This document shows, in pieces, positions 23,966 through 36,346 of a stretch of 64,000 bases of DNA (positions are counted from its first letter, which is position 1; every line of letters starts with the position of its first letter). Both the position numbers and the translations under genes were made by a program. The notes beneath the pieces are model-generated. The model did no database searches. It had not been told where the DNA came from and was given only the letters and a program-made list of their open reading frames with translations. The DNA is from Impatiens glandulifera (taxonomy: Eukaryota > Streptophyta > Magnoliopsida > Ericales > Balsaminaceae), in NCBI RefSeq assembly GCF_907164915.1, contig NC_061868.1, positions 31,896,439 through 31,960,438 on the forward strand. The letters are read 5' to 3'.

Positions 23966-24984
23966 GTCAGTTAAATACATAGTGAATTTGTAACGAGGAT
24001 TAAAATTTTCAAGTTAAAAAATATAAAGTTTCAAAGTAGTTAGAATTACCTCTAATAGACATTTATTGAGTAGTAAAAGATGTAGTAATACATTAATGAT
24101 TAAATTTAAATATATATTTTTATTAATCAAACTAGAATATTGCTAGTGAGATGGGTTGACGTTAAAATATTATATTATATATGTTTAAAAAAAATATAAT
24201 GATACAAAATTAAAAATTCGTTTAATTTTATAAATAAATAAAAAATGAATCCGATCATTCTCTCAAACTTAAAAAAAACAAAAATTAAAGAATTTGATTG
24301 TGCTGGTAAGATTTTGAACTTTCAATGAGAGTAAGTTGATGGGAGATCATTGACAAAAATAATTATAAGTTAATTAAAATTTGTGTTTTTGTATTTAAAA
24401 TTAAATTAAAAATAAATTAAAATAAAAAAATTAATTAACTAAATAAATCATTAAAAAATTAGTAACATGTGATAAAACTTATTTTAAAATATTCAAATTT
24501 TAAAAAAATATTTAAATTACAAAATATGGTATATATATTAAAGAGCTCCAAAATGTTTGATGATTTTATCAATATTAAAATCATCATGATAAAAATAAAA
24601 TTGAACATTAAATTATTTAAAAATTAAAACATACTTGAAAAGAAAATTAACCTCTAATTTAAAAATGATAAGAAATAAAACTATACTCTTATTTTTATTT
24701 ATAATTTTATTTAATCACGAGCATATAAATTCTCTCATAATTTATTGATTAATGATGTAACAATTTAATATAATCTTTTAATGAAAGACTCTTTCTATTT
24801 GACTTTCGATTTTAATAATATATATATATATATATGGACACAAAACATTCATAATATATTGTTATGATATGATAGTAGACATAGTTTAGATGATTATGAT
24901 GAAAAGATGTCACCATTATTTGTTATTGGTTGGATGCACCCCTTCAATCAAAATATTTTTTTTTTAATATAATAACTTAACTTA

Positions 24985-25050
<66 letters not shown>

Positions 25051-25053
25051 TAA
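23344..25053. other. AT-rich MADS 3' region with (TA)n tracts
   Basis: No gene seen. (TA)n tracts lie at about 23762-23797, 23931-23962 and 24990-25040. A perfect 52-bp palindrome is at 23921-23972. Near 24540-24660 the sequence is a paralogue of the hAT flanks (TATCAATATTAA…CATGATAAAA) without the hAT element. Confidence 0.55.
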
Positions 25054-25242
25054 AGTAATGATATATAGAGTACCTTATACAGCACATTCGCATAACACCA
25101 TATCTCATCTAGAAAAAGAAAATATTTTTTCTCTCTTGTATTTTTTTTAAGATATATATTTTCTCTTTCTTTATAATGAGATAGGTGTTTTGCGAAAATA
25201 CGGTATAAGGTATAAGGGTACAAAGTGTTATATATATCATTA

Positions 25243-25245
<3 letters not shown>
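25054..25245. mobile_element. MITE family 1, diverged, 192 bp
   Basis: AAGTAATGATATATAGAGTA at the left and TATATATCATTACGC at the right, with the family's inner CATTCGCATAACACC arm. More diverged than the 5260 and 9265 copies. Confidence 0.65.

Positions 25246-25298
<53 letters not shown>
25246..25298. repeat. (TA)n tract
   Basis: Uninterrupted AT/TA dinucleotides directly after the MITE. The corresponding tract near 61.4 kb is longer. Confidence 0.9.
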
Positions 25299-25301
<3 letters not shown>

Positions 25302-25614
25302 AATAAAGTTTCTTCTTTAAAATTTATATATTAATTATCTCTTAATTATTAATTTTTAATTTTTCTCATATATTATTAAATTTGTTCTTTAATAATAATT
25401 AATTTATTAAATTTTCTATTATAATATATATATATATATATATATATTCTATTTTAATATTTTTTAATAAAATAAAAGTTATATATATATATATATCAAT
25501 TTTAATTTATTTAAAAAATAAATATTTAAAAATCCTAAAATATATATATTAATTTTCTCTATCCTAATTATTTATTTTATTTTTTCTCTCAAAATTATAT
25601 ATATATATATATAT

Positions 25615-25776
25615 GAGAAATGATTAGGTGCCGGAATTTGGTGAGGGAATGACAAAGCATATTGAAAAAATCAAATAATTCTCTCTTTTTATCTATTTCC
25701 TCCAACTTTTACATTTTTCAACCATAAAGGTGATGCCAAATCATTCCCCTCACCAAATTCCCTCTCTCTATCACTC
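25615..25776. mobile_element. MITE family 2 relative, 162 bp
   Basis: The left arm GAGAAATGATTAGGTG, then GGAATTTGGTGAGGGAATGA, is mirrored by TCATTCCCCTCACCAAATTC…TATCACTC. Both flanks are TA repeats. Confidence 0.65.
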
Positions 25777-26039
25777 ATATATATATATATATTAATATAT
25801 ATATATATATATTATATAACATATATATATATATATTAATTTCCTTTCCTAACTAATTTATTCATTTTTTCTCCTTCAAGTGTAGTCATAATATATATAT
25901 ATATATAAATTTATCTATCTTGGTTGTAAAAATAATAAAATTTATCTCTTTACTCTATCTTCTTATATATTTTTTTTTTTTCAAAACGAAATTTGACGTC
26001 ATTATCTCTCACATTCTCTCTCAATATGGCGGTACACGT

Positions 26040-26660
26040 TTAAGTTTGTCGAGGAGACAGATGTTATAGAGTTAAAGGTGGAGCCTCTTTTGTATCATAA
26101 TGGAAATTAGGCATGAGTGTTCAAACTCATCAGCGTTTCCAGCCAGAATGATACATGAGGGGTCTTTGTTTCTCCTACGCACATGTGGTATGCTCCCTCC
26201 ATGATTCTTGAGAAGGGGAGTACCATTTGCTGTTGTTAGAAGAAATGAGCGTAGTATATCATTATTGTTATCATGGATGATCCTAAAGCCAATGAATGTT
26301 CTCCATTCCTTACTTCCATCTTGTCCCAGTTTAGAAGTCAATATATGTCTTTGTCAGGATAATATCGGATGTTACTTTAGAGTATTTGTACTCCTCTTGC
26401 AAGAGCTTCATTAATGACATTAATTCTACAAATGTTTCAAATGCATAATGTTTCTTGTTGTCCATCATTAGGATAACTCGGAATTCTTCTATGGTCGGAC
26501 ACATGTGTCCTTTCTCCCATGAGTAGGCCCCTTTGTACTAGGTTCCACCCTTCTATGTATTTCCATCATGAAGGTTGAGTTGATCTCAAACTTTATGAAC
26601 CTCATGATAAGAATGAGTCCATGGATCTATAGTTCCACTCGTTTTTCAGAAGACATTGTT
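26040..26660 (-). pseudogene. DUF7745-like gene remnant, unit III
   Basis: Same remnant as at 9508. One minus frame (26341-26072) still joins GFRIIHDNNN, the GGSIPHVRRRNKDPSCIILA segment and SCLISI, but numerous extra single bases break the rest. Degraded. Confidence 0.4.
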
Positions 26661-27572
26661 TGTGATTAAAAATTCAAAACATTTACAAAAAGCATTTGTT
26701 TTTAAAGGAATGAAACATGTTTCAGATGGTGTCACCTAGATTGTACATGCATATACATAATACATAATAGTAGTCACACAAAGGTTGTAGTGACGAGGTT
26801 TGGTTGGTTTAGGCACGAAAATAAGATGTTTGATGATAGTAAACATGGTTTTTTGTTCTAAGGGGAATCATAGAGAGTATTATTCACCGATAGTGGATGG
26901 GGTAAAACCTTTCACCATAAACTAGGGATAATTGGGAATTTTCCCCCATCTCCATAATGCCTACGTTCTATCGGACAACTCATTGCCAAAAGGTGGGGTC
27001 GATCCCGTGCATTCTAGTTTTTACTTTCGCAACATCGCTCGTTTTGTAACAAGTTGTCATTCCTCATTGACAATCTTTGGACATATGTGTAGAAGTATCA
27101 ATCTCAATCGTGTACTTCTTTGCAAGTAAGAAGAGGGTGATTTACTATTTACATGTAAAGCTTTAAATAGGGTGTAAAACATATGTCTCTCTTAGGTGTT
27201 GTACCTTTCAAGATTAGACCTATTAAATTGAAAACGTGATACAAACGTTTCAAAAGCCAAGTTTATATTTTAGAGTTAAACACTTAATCCCTAGTTAGAC
27301 TTGCCAAAAAGTTTGTAAAGCCCGGAAAAACCTTTAAGTTTCAGTTCCGTTGAAAGCTCAAGTTTCGAGATTCCGAGAATTTCAACCTCGGTTTGCGTGT
27401 TAGGAATCCTATTTTAAATTAAAATATTGTCTTTAAAAGATTTTTCAAATGATTCTTGACAGCTTATAAAATTAATTAAAATAAGTAATTTGGGGTTCAA
27501 TTTTAAATAATCCGGAAATTTTCATTAATCAAATTACAATTTGATTTTTTTAGAAATCCATTAATTAATTAT
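26661..27572. other. Unit III spacer with gypsy-LTR-like relic
   Basis: Homologous to 10238-11147. No gene seen. Confidence 0.4.
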
Positions 27573-27730
27573 GAGAAATGATTGGAAAAGGAAATGACGT
27601 GACGCAATCTGATTTATCCGAAAAATAACAAAAATATCTCTCTCTTCTCTCTCTCCTCACTTCTCACCCTTTATCCTTTTAAATTAATTAACACAATCAT
27701 TCTTCTTCCAAATTCCCTCTCCATATACTC
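27573..27730. mobile_element. MITE family 2
   Basis: Orthologous to the 11148 element within the repeat unit; left end GAGAAATGATTGGAAAAGGA. Confidence 0.6.
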
Positions 27731-27856
27731 CTGTTAAATTAATTAAACTTAATTAATTTAAAATATTATCTATTTTGAAATAGAGTTGCCAATTGATTTT
27801 TGAATATGGTATATTAAAGAGCTCCAAATTGTTTGATGATTTATATCAATATTAAT

Positions 27857-28552
27857 CAGGCCCAGACCTGCTGTGTAATAAGTGAGGCAATTGTCTCATG
27901 CCTAAATATTTTTGGGGCACCAAAATCTTCAAAAAAAATGATAATGATATGTTCATGGGCTTATTTTTAAAAAGCTTATAAATAATAATTGATAATCTAT
28001 CAATGATAAGCCCTAACGTATCAAAAAAAAATAAAAAACACTATCTTACCTTGGAGAAAAGGTATCGCACGAGTCCCCTTTATCAACAAACAATCAAGGA
28101 AAAGAAAAAAAATAAGAACACAGCATTCAGGAAAAAAGAAAAAGGAAACACTTTCCCCACAAACCCCAAGCCCGTCGTCGATCCCTCCAAACTTTGTCGG
28201 AATCAGAGCAGGAAAACTGCGGTTTGTCTCCTTCCCCGAGCTCTTCGGGCCTTTCTTCGCTCGTTCCAGCACTTGTTTTCTTCGGCACACTGGTGCCACC
28301 TGCCCACTAGAGAGTTCTTCCTCCGGATTTCGGTGGAGATGTTGGTTCGATTTACTTGATTATTTTTTGTTGTTGAGGCCTTGTCTAGTGGAAGGTGTGG
28401 GACTTATTTTGATGATATGTGATTTCTAGAATTCATGTTACAAATACTATTATATTTAAATCGATAAAAAAATAGATGTACTGAATATTAAGTTTTTTAG
28501 GGCACCAAGTTTGGTGCTCGCCTCAGGCCTCAAAATCTTAGGTCCGGTACTG
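27857..28552. mobile_element. hAT-like element, unit III
   Basis: Left TSD ATATTAAT (27849-27856), right ACATTAAT (28554-28561, one mismatch, after one extra G). Ends CAGGCCCAGACCTG and GGTCCGGTACTG are better inverted partners than in unit II. The interior carries many single-base insertions not seen in the other three copies. Confidence 0.7.
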
Positions 28553-28561
28553 GACATTAAT

Positions 28562-31500
28562 ATCACCATGATAAAAAAATTGAACATTAAATCATTTAAA
28601 AATTAAAACATACTTAAAAGAAATTAACCTCTAATTTAAAAATTATAACATACTTTGAAGAACAAGAAAACTATCTCTTGCTTTTAATTTATAATTTCAT
28701 TTAATCACAAGCATAAAAATTCTCTCGTAATTTATTGATTATTGATGTAACAATTAGTATAATCTTTTAATGAATATAACCCTAAATTCAAGACTCTTTC
28801 TATTTGACTTTGGATTTTAATAATAAATATATGACAGCAGAAATTCATAATAGATTGCTTATGATAGACATAGTTTGGTCTTAAGGAGGATTATGATGAA
28901 AAGATGTACCCTTACAATTAAAATATTATTTATAAATATATTAGAACTTAATATATAAATTTCTCTTAATTTGACTAAAAGAATAATAAAATTTATCTCT
29001 ATTATACATCTTTATATTTTTCTTTTTTTAAAACGAAACTTCACGTCATTATCTCTCACATTCTCTCTCAATTTTCCTTCTCTATCACTCCTATATATAT
29101 ATATATATTTATTTCATCATTAATTTTATATAAAATTTTTTCCATATTGCCTAAAAAAATATATAATTTTTTTGAAAAATTAAAGTTATTATATAATAAT
29201 TTTGATTTATTAATAATATTTTAAAAACTAATATTATAATTTTTTCTCTCCTATAATATATATATATAAATAATAATAATAATAATAATAATAATGACAC
29301 CCACCTGATTGGAAAAAATAAGTTAGGGTGATAATAAATTTATAACCCTTGGAAAAAATCATTGTTGTGAAGGTTTTGCGGAAAAAACTCGAGATTCGAG
29401 AAATTTCAACCTTGCGTGTCGGAAATTTTCTTATTTAAAAAAATATTATTTAAAAGTGTTTTAAATGATACCCGACAACTTTTGAAATTAATTAAAAATA
29501 ATTAATTTCAGGGTTCAGTTTTAAATAATCTAAGATTTGCGGTAATCAAATTACAATTTAATTTTTAGAAATCTGTTAGTTTAAATTAATTAAACATAAT
29601 TAATTTAAAAAATTATTTATTTTTAAATAAAGTCGCCAATTAATTTTTTTTGAAAATCAATAAAAATTGGTATACATGTACAAACGTATTGGCTAGAGTT
29701 TCTTTTAGCTCGTAGTTTGGTGATCCTCAAGAAAGGGCTTTCACACTTCATCTTCCGTACCCGTTTTTAAAATAATTTCTACTTATAAAGTTGGCTTTTG
29801 GAAATTGGTTGTATAACGTTTGAGTTGTAACCAATTATTCTTAAAGTCCTAGTCATGTTTCTAGGTTTTAGCGTTATTTAAAATATTGAAATAATAAATT
29901 TAAATATTGGTACATATTGTATATGATAACTAGAGAGTATTATACCTAACATAATATGAGTTATTTTTAAGGGGGTTAGGGGTTTAGAAATAATACCAAA
30001 CATTCCTTAGTCAAAACATTTTTTTTGTGGAAATATCCCAAAAATATTTTGAAATCAGTTCTATTTTTTCGGATTTTAGAAAATGGCTTAGGGGTCCAAA
30101 ATTATAAAAATAATTTGGGTTTTGAAAATGGAGTCAAACAAGTCTTAAACCAGAGTCCTAAGCCTTTGGGTCCATTTTTATGGGTCTGGGTCTAAAACCC
30201 TCGGTCTTGGTCGAGGAGCCTCTCGGTCGAGCGCAAGATCTTCGGCGGAGTGACGAAGTCCTTGGTCTAGGTGCTAAGGGACTCTCAGTTCTTGGCTGAA
30301 ATTATGGTATTGGTGTATAAACCGATCAGTACTTGGGTTATCTCGAGTCTAAGTTCAAGTATTGGTGTATAAATCCCACAGTCCTATGTTAGCTCTTGGC
30401 TAAGGTTCTCGTCCTAGGTTCGAGGATACTCCGTCATAGGTTGAATCTCTTGGTCTTGAGTTAGACCTCTTGGTCTTGGATTAAAATCCTCGTTCGGACC
30501 CCTCGGTCTTAGCTCAAGAAAATCGGTCGGACCTCTCGGTCGTAGCACAAGATAATCGGTCAGACCTCTCGGTCATGTTTAAATTATCGTTCCTAGAACT
30601 CGGTCCTATTTTGAATTTCTCGGTTCTAGGTCTCGGTCTGGACCGAGGATCCTCGGTCAAATATCTCGGTCCTAGGTTAACAAGCCTCGATCCTCAGGAA
30701 CTCCAAATTCATATTTTTAAATTCATTTTTCAACTTGGATTATTTGATCCAAGGGTTTGGGTAGCTTCACAAAGCTTCCAAAAATATGTTGATCATCATC
30801 GTTTAAAACAATTTGTGATCAAAATTTGAGTTTTTTATTTTAAAGTTGTTTTGAGGAGAAATGAGTTACCCAATATCTTTCTTATGTTTGATATAATTGA
30901 TTGGTACCAAAACAAGAACATTGGCTATTCGTTTTGACCAAATCAAGAACTTAAAGTTTTCAATTATTTTGAAAATTTTGATTTTGTCATACTAGTTCTC
31001 CTTTAATTCCCAAAAACACTTAAATTTGGAATTTTATTGTTTTAAGTTAATTAATTGTCTCTAACATTTCCAAAAAGTTCATAAATGATCCTAGGATCAA
31101 TATTTAACTATAAAACACCATAAACAACAAGAATACAAGCTTATGCAATTTGAAATATAAAAAATTAAATTCAAACTGTAAATATTAATTAGAAGGTGAT
31201 TGAAACTTTACCAATGATTGGAGAACACTCCTTGATCCTTAAGAAAGCTTTTGGGATGCTCAGATCCAAGCTTTAAGACTTAAAACAGAAAATTCCAAAA
31301 ATCTGAAAGCTTTGAGTTTTAATGGCGGATTTTATGTATATCATGATTTGAAGGTGGAAATTGGATTGCTTGGCTTCGGAATTATTTAGGGGGGCTATTT
31401 ATAGTTTCCCAAGGTCGGTTGTGAGTTTCAAGTGGATCAAATCAACCAAAATTCATGAATGGCGTTTTAGTTGTTCTTTATCCAACTTGTAGATATGGGA

Positions 31501-32245
31501 ACTAGTTGTGTCTATGGATGTATGGGAAATGATCACCATGGTAGGGTGATCATTTTAGCCTTTAAATTAGCTGAAATGGTTTACTGTAGGCTGAGTTCCA
31601 AATTAGAAAATTAAAGACGAGTCTTTGAACTTATCTTTGCGGTATCACGATGAGGAAGATGACCGGAGGCCAAAACGACATTGTTTTGTGTGCGTCTGGC
31701 GTTCTATCAACGTTTGGACGTTCGGTTAGCTATCGGGCTAACAGGGCTAACATCTTGTTAGTTGACCTGGTTCCTCGCGTCCTTCTACTACAACGAGATA
31801 TGCAACCTGTTTCTGGGCGTTAGATGAGAATTTAACGACGCAATTCTTGCTACAGTCGTTTCTCATAATTTCGGCCACATTGGATCACGAATTTAATTTT
31901 TTATTTAAAACCTCAAGGGTTTGTTTGACATGTATTTTTCTTTCCCCTTCTTCCTTTAATTTGATCTTTTTAAATACACAAAATATTAAAATAAATATGG
32001 AAAATATTTTACCAATTCTTTTTTATATATTTTTAGGGTTAAATAAATAATCTTGGGAGATAAAAATGGATACCTTATTTTATCCAAAATTATTTATATT
32101 AATACTTAATTTTTCTAAAATTATTTTAAGATAAATGAGTATAACATTTATCTCAAATAATTTTAGTATTATTATTTTAACCATTTTCCTTAATTAATTA
32201 TACTTCAATTATCGTAATAATTAGTCTAATTAATTATTTTAATTA
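28562..32245. repeat. Block c, unit III
   Basis: Homologous to 12111-15135 plus an additional segment at 29941-30678. No gene. The inverted repeat of the 14535 type persists as CAAAACGACATTGTTTTG near 31671. Confidence 0.4.
29941..30678. repeat. Segment present only in unit III, with CTCGGTC repeats
   Basis: Units II and II' pass from GAGAGTATTTTT to TTAACAAGCCTCG with only a short AT link. Here about 0.74 kb lies between. Its second half (about 30190-30680) is a degenerate GC-richer repeat of phrases such as CCTCGGTCTTGG and GACCTCTCGGTC. Probably original sequence lost from unit II rather than a new insertion, because no element ends are visible. The 84-codon ORF across it is not gene-like. 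Confidence 0.5.
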
Positions 32246-34245
32246 GGTTTTGATTATGGGGTTAATTATTTTGATTTTATTTATTCAAAAATAAATTAAA
32301 ATAATTATTTTAAATTTTAAAATTTGTGTATAGATTTTTAGTGCTTATACAAATATTATTAGATAGAGAGGTTGATATATAACCAGACGAATCATATACA
32401 AACACATCAAGCCAAACGAACTTTAGCACACAATGGAGGAGTAACCATAGGATTTATGGTGCAATAGAGATGGGCTCACTAAATACAAAAAATTACATTC
32501 TCTTACCAAATGAAGCAAAATAAATGTAAATTAAATTATAATTTGGTTTGCACATTTTATTTGTTTTTAATTAATATTGTTCCTTTGTGATGGTTTGTTG
32601 TATGGGCTTTCCATTATAATATTGGTATGCAGTCTTTAAAATTGAATGTATTTTTTTGGTAGCATGTTGAAAAATATGAAGAATTGATCGTGGAAATTAA
32701 GAAGGAAAATATAGAAAGAAAAAATTCAATTATTTGTAATTGTTGGCTTTCTAAAAGAACAAGAAATTATGCGGGCATAAAATGAATAAAATTATGGTAA
32801 TATTTAAAAGTTGGAACACATTATCTGAATTTTAGTTTTACTAATTATCTTTTATGTTATTGTCAAATCATTTAAAATATAGTTAATTTTTTTTTTATTA
32901 TGTATGTACCATATGAAACCAAAACGTGTGACATTTCAAAATTAGTCCACTTTTCGTAAAACGAGAGTAGGTTATATTATAAAAGAGAGGATGTTATATA
33001 AAATTAAAGTAACTTACAAATTTTCATATATGTGTGTTTAGTGATTTTTGTGGGTTATATGTTAACTATAATTGTATGAGTTTTATGATGCATGTATCTC
33101 AATACATATTTCAACAATTGAGTGTAATGTTTTATGAAGTTTGATTTGGTCATTGATGCTAACATATTGTTGAGTAAATGTGATAAGTATAACATTTTAT
33201 TAAAAGGTAATAATAGTAGTAGAACTGTATGATAATTTAGTTGCAATATCGTATATTTTCATATTTGATTCTTTCAAAAGCGCCCCTAGATTACATTGAA
33301 TTGGAATGATATTATGGTATAGGCTCAAAGATATATTATATTAGATAGCGTGTTAATTTAAAATTAAATTTGATTTGATTTGATCTATTTTTTTATTAAT
33401 TATTTATTTTTTATTTTGTGTTGTTATTAGTGTTAAATTGAAGGTAATATAAAGTTATATAATTAATTTTGAATTTAATTTAATTTTATTGTAATTTTGA
33501 GATTTGTTCTTTCGTTGGTGACATGTGCTTGAATGGTCAAATTTTATTCAGTCGCGTTGTTATAATTATGCTTAAAGAAGTCAACGCGATTATAGATTGT
33601 GTAAGTATTATTATTAGTAGTTTGAAGAATATAATTTGATGTATAAGATTTATAAAATATGTTTTAGCTTTAATGGAATTGTGTTTAAAGTTTAATTTGA
33701 ATATATTTTATGATAATAGATGATTGATTATTCTATTTTGTTTTAGTTATATTTTAGTTGTATTTTTTTTATAATGAATGATTTATTATATTATTTGTTT
33801 TAGATATATATTTTGAATTTGTTTTTGTTTTATATTTAGTTTTATTATATATAATTTGAATATAATATAAACAAATTATGAAAAAAATTAAAATTATAAT
33901 ATATTAAAAAATAAAATTTTGTGTAAATATCCCATAAATAAATTGTGGTGAACAAATACTAGGAAATGAATGTTGAAAATAATTAGAAAAGATTTATTAT
34001 TATGAAAAACAATTCTTCAAAATTTTTGGCACGTAGTAAATGAACTCTCTAAACAAATTTGCGAAAAATTATTTATATGAAAACAATATCGAAAGTTATA
34101 TATTTGTCACAAATTGCGTTAGTAATTTCGTCACAAATACACTTTCTCTTCTTATAGTAAATGAACTCTCTAAATTCAAATGATAAGAATGATTCCAAGA
34201 TAAAAAAAATTAGTGGTGTTAGTCAAATTATGATAGCTTCCTATA

Positions 34246-34253
<8 letters not shown>
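32246..34253. repeat. Block d, unit III
   Basis: Homologous to 15136-17160. No gene. Confidence 0.5.
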
Positions 34254-34312
<59 letters not shown>

Positions 34313-34322
34313 TATATATATA
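34254..34322. repeat. (TA)n tract
   Basis: About 65 bp of TA with one AAATA interruption, directly before the pogo-like end. The same position has a much shorter tract in units I and II. Confidence 0.9.
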
Positions 34323-34699
34323 TTAAAAACCTCTATAAATGTGTAATGTTGGGACCGAAATATTTTATTAATTTAGCGAGATATAAATTAATAATTTATT
34401 AATTTAAAGAGGTTTTATGTATTATCTTTAAATTCTCAAGTCCAATATACTAATTACAATGTACTATATATTAGTTACTAATAGAAATAAGAAATAAATT
34501 ACAAAAGCAAATTCAAATGCACATTCTATGAATGTATGTTGGGTTAAATTAAACAAAAAAAAAAAGAGAAAACTATTTAAGAAAGAAATAATTAATTAAC
34601 GTAAAAGAATTTGCACAACATAATTTTGATGATATGGTTTGAAAAAAACAAGGTGGATTATCTATTTTTGTGCAGGCACAAATCTAAAGGATTATACTA

Positions 34700-35237
34700 C
34701 TTCAGACGTGGTCTGAAGTAGGCGCTTATAGACGTCTTGCTACTTCAGACAGAGTCTATAGTACACGAGTAGACGTCGTCTAACCTCCTTTAGACGTGGT
34801 CTAAAGGAAAGCGTAGTTAGACGCGGTCTAAAGGAGAAGCGCAGTTGGATGCGGTCTAACTCCTTTACACGTGGTCTAAAAGAGAAGCGTAGTTAGACGC
34901 GGTCTAACTCCTTTAGACGTGGTCTAAAGGGAAGCGCAGTTAGACGCGACCTAACTCCTTCAGAAGCAGTCTAAAGGAGAAGCGTAGTTAGACGCGGTCT
35001 AACTCCTTTAGACGTGGTTTAAAGGGAAGCATAGTTAGACGCGGTCTAACTCCTTTAGACGTGATCTAAAGGAGAAACGCAGTTAGACGTCATCTAACCT
35101 CCTTAGACGCGGTCTAAGGAAGAAGCGTAGTTAGACGTCGTCTAACCTTTTTAGACTTCGTCTAACCATCTTAGACGCGGTCTAAAGAAGAAGCGCAGTT
35201 AGACATCATCTAAGTCCTTCTTAGACGCGGTCTGAAG
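34700..35237. repeat. Palindromic minisatellite in LTR (copy 3)
   Basis: 21 dyads counted by eye from CTTCAGACGTGGTCTGAAG to the last GACGCGGTCTGAAG. Confidence 0.85.
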
Positions 35238-35500
35238 AAGAACGTATGATGCATTTCTTTAACAGCCGTCTGAAGGAAGCATCCGTCTAACTATGTATTC
35301 ACTCAGCTCATCTCCAGTTACCATTTTTAACAGTCTGACAACTCAGCTCCAACAACGAATGAACAATTGCCACGTATCTTTCCAGTACAAGACAATATAT
35401 GAGGATATTCGGCGCACTACATATCTGGTACGACCACGATTCCTATGCTCAGAGTCTGATGTACTCTCATACTATAGGCGGTCATTCAACGGACACATGC

Positions 35501-35506
35501 CACGTG
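35501..35506. promoter_or_regulatory. G-box CACGTG in LTR copy 3
   Basis: Perfect CACGTG in GCCACGTGTCC, about 37 bp upstream of the TATA box. Other copies are mutated here (CACATG, CACGTT), so only this LTR keeps a full G-box. Confidence 0.5.
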
Positions 35507-35542
35507 TCCACAAAGAAGATTCGACCGTTGGTGCAATTCAAG

Positions 35543-35550
35543 TATAAATA
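35543..35550 (+). promoter_or_regulatory. TATA box of LTR copy 3
   Basis: TATAAATA in the conserved context CAAG-TATAAATA-GAAGCCC. Confidence 0.6.
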
Positions 35551-36346
35551 GAAGCCCAAAGACAACGGACGAATCTCTCCATCTCTTAGTTACTCGATTC
35601 ACAAGTTATCAAGTTTCTTAAGCCCTCTCTTTGATTATCTAATCTCTAAAGCTCAAGAACAAATTACCCACTATCTAGATGTGATCATATTGTAAATCAT
35701 ATACTCTCTTTTCTGTGGGAAATCTCAGTATTGTAAGTTGAACAGAGGTTGTTCTGTTTAACAGAGAGTTAGCTAAAAGTCAGAAGTAGGTGGTTGTTAA
35801 GTCATGTGGTTTCTGACTAGGTTTCTGTAGTGTGTTTTACAGCGATCAAAGTCTTCTATTGAATATCCTTCCGGTTGTGGAATAAGGGATGAAGTTGGAG
35901 TTTTATCTCCGAACATCCATAAAACTCCTTGTTTTCTTAACTTTTTGTCGTTTACTTTTATCTATCTGAAGTTTCAAATCCAACAAACAATTCTGCACTT
36001 GAATCTGTTTCAAGAGTTTATAAAGATTTGTGAATAATAGAAATAGATTTAACTTCTAATAGAGTTAAAATCGAATTGAAGTGTGTAAGCTGTTAACAAT
36101 AGTCAGACCCCAGTCTCTATTGTCAATACCGATCCTAACAATGTACATTCACAAATTAATTGAATTTGTCAAGTTTATTATTTTTTAATAAATAAAAAGT
36201 TATTTAATGGTAGCAAAAAGTTGGTACATGATACCAACGTAGTACATTAAATATGATTAAAAATTGATTAATATAAGATGTCCATTGAAATTTTTTAAAA
36301 TCACATCAACTATGACTCCTAAACTAAAAGGTGTTCAAAATCAACT

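Larger units (their letters stand above)
34537..36140 (+). mobile_element. Solo Copia-type LTR, 1604 bp
   Basis: TGTTGGGTTA…GATCCTAACA with ATGTA on both sides (34532-34536 and 36141-36145). Same insertion site as in unit II. U3 palindromes, G-box, TATA box and U5 all present. Confidence 0.8.

Noticed and set aside
24948..25247. 99-codon minus-strand ORF
   Set aside because: Runs through a MITE and TA repeats (poly Tyr-Ile); low complexity.
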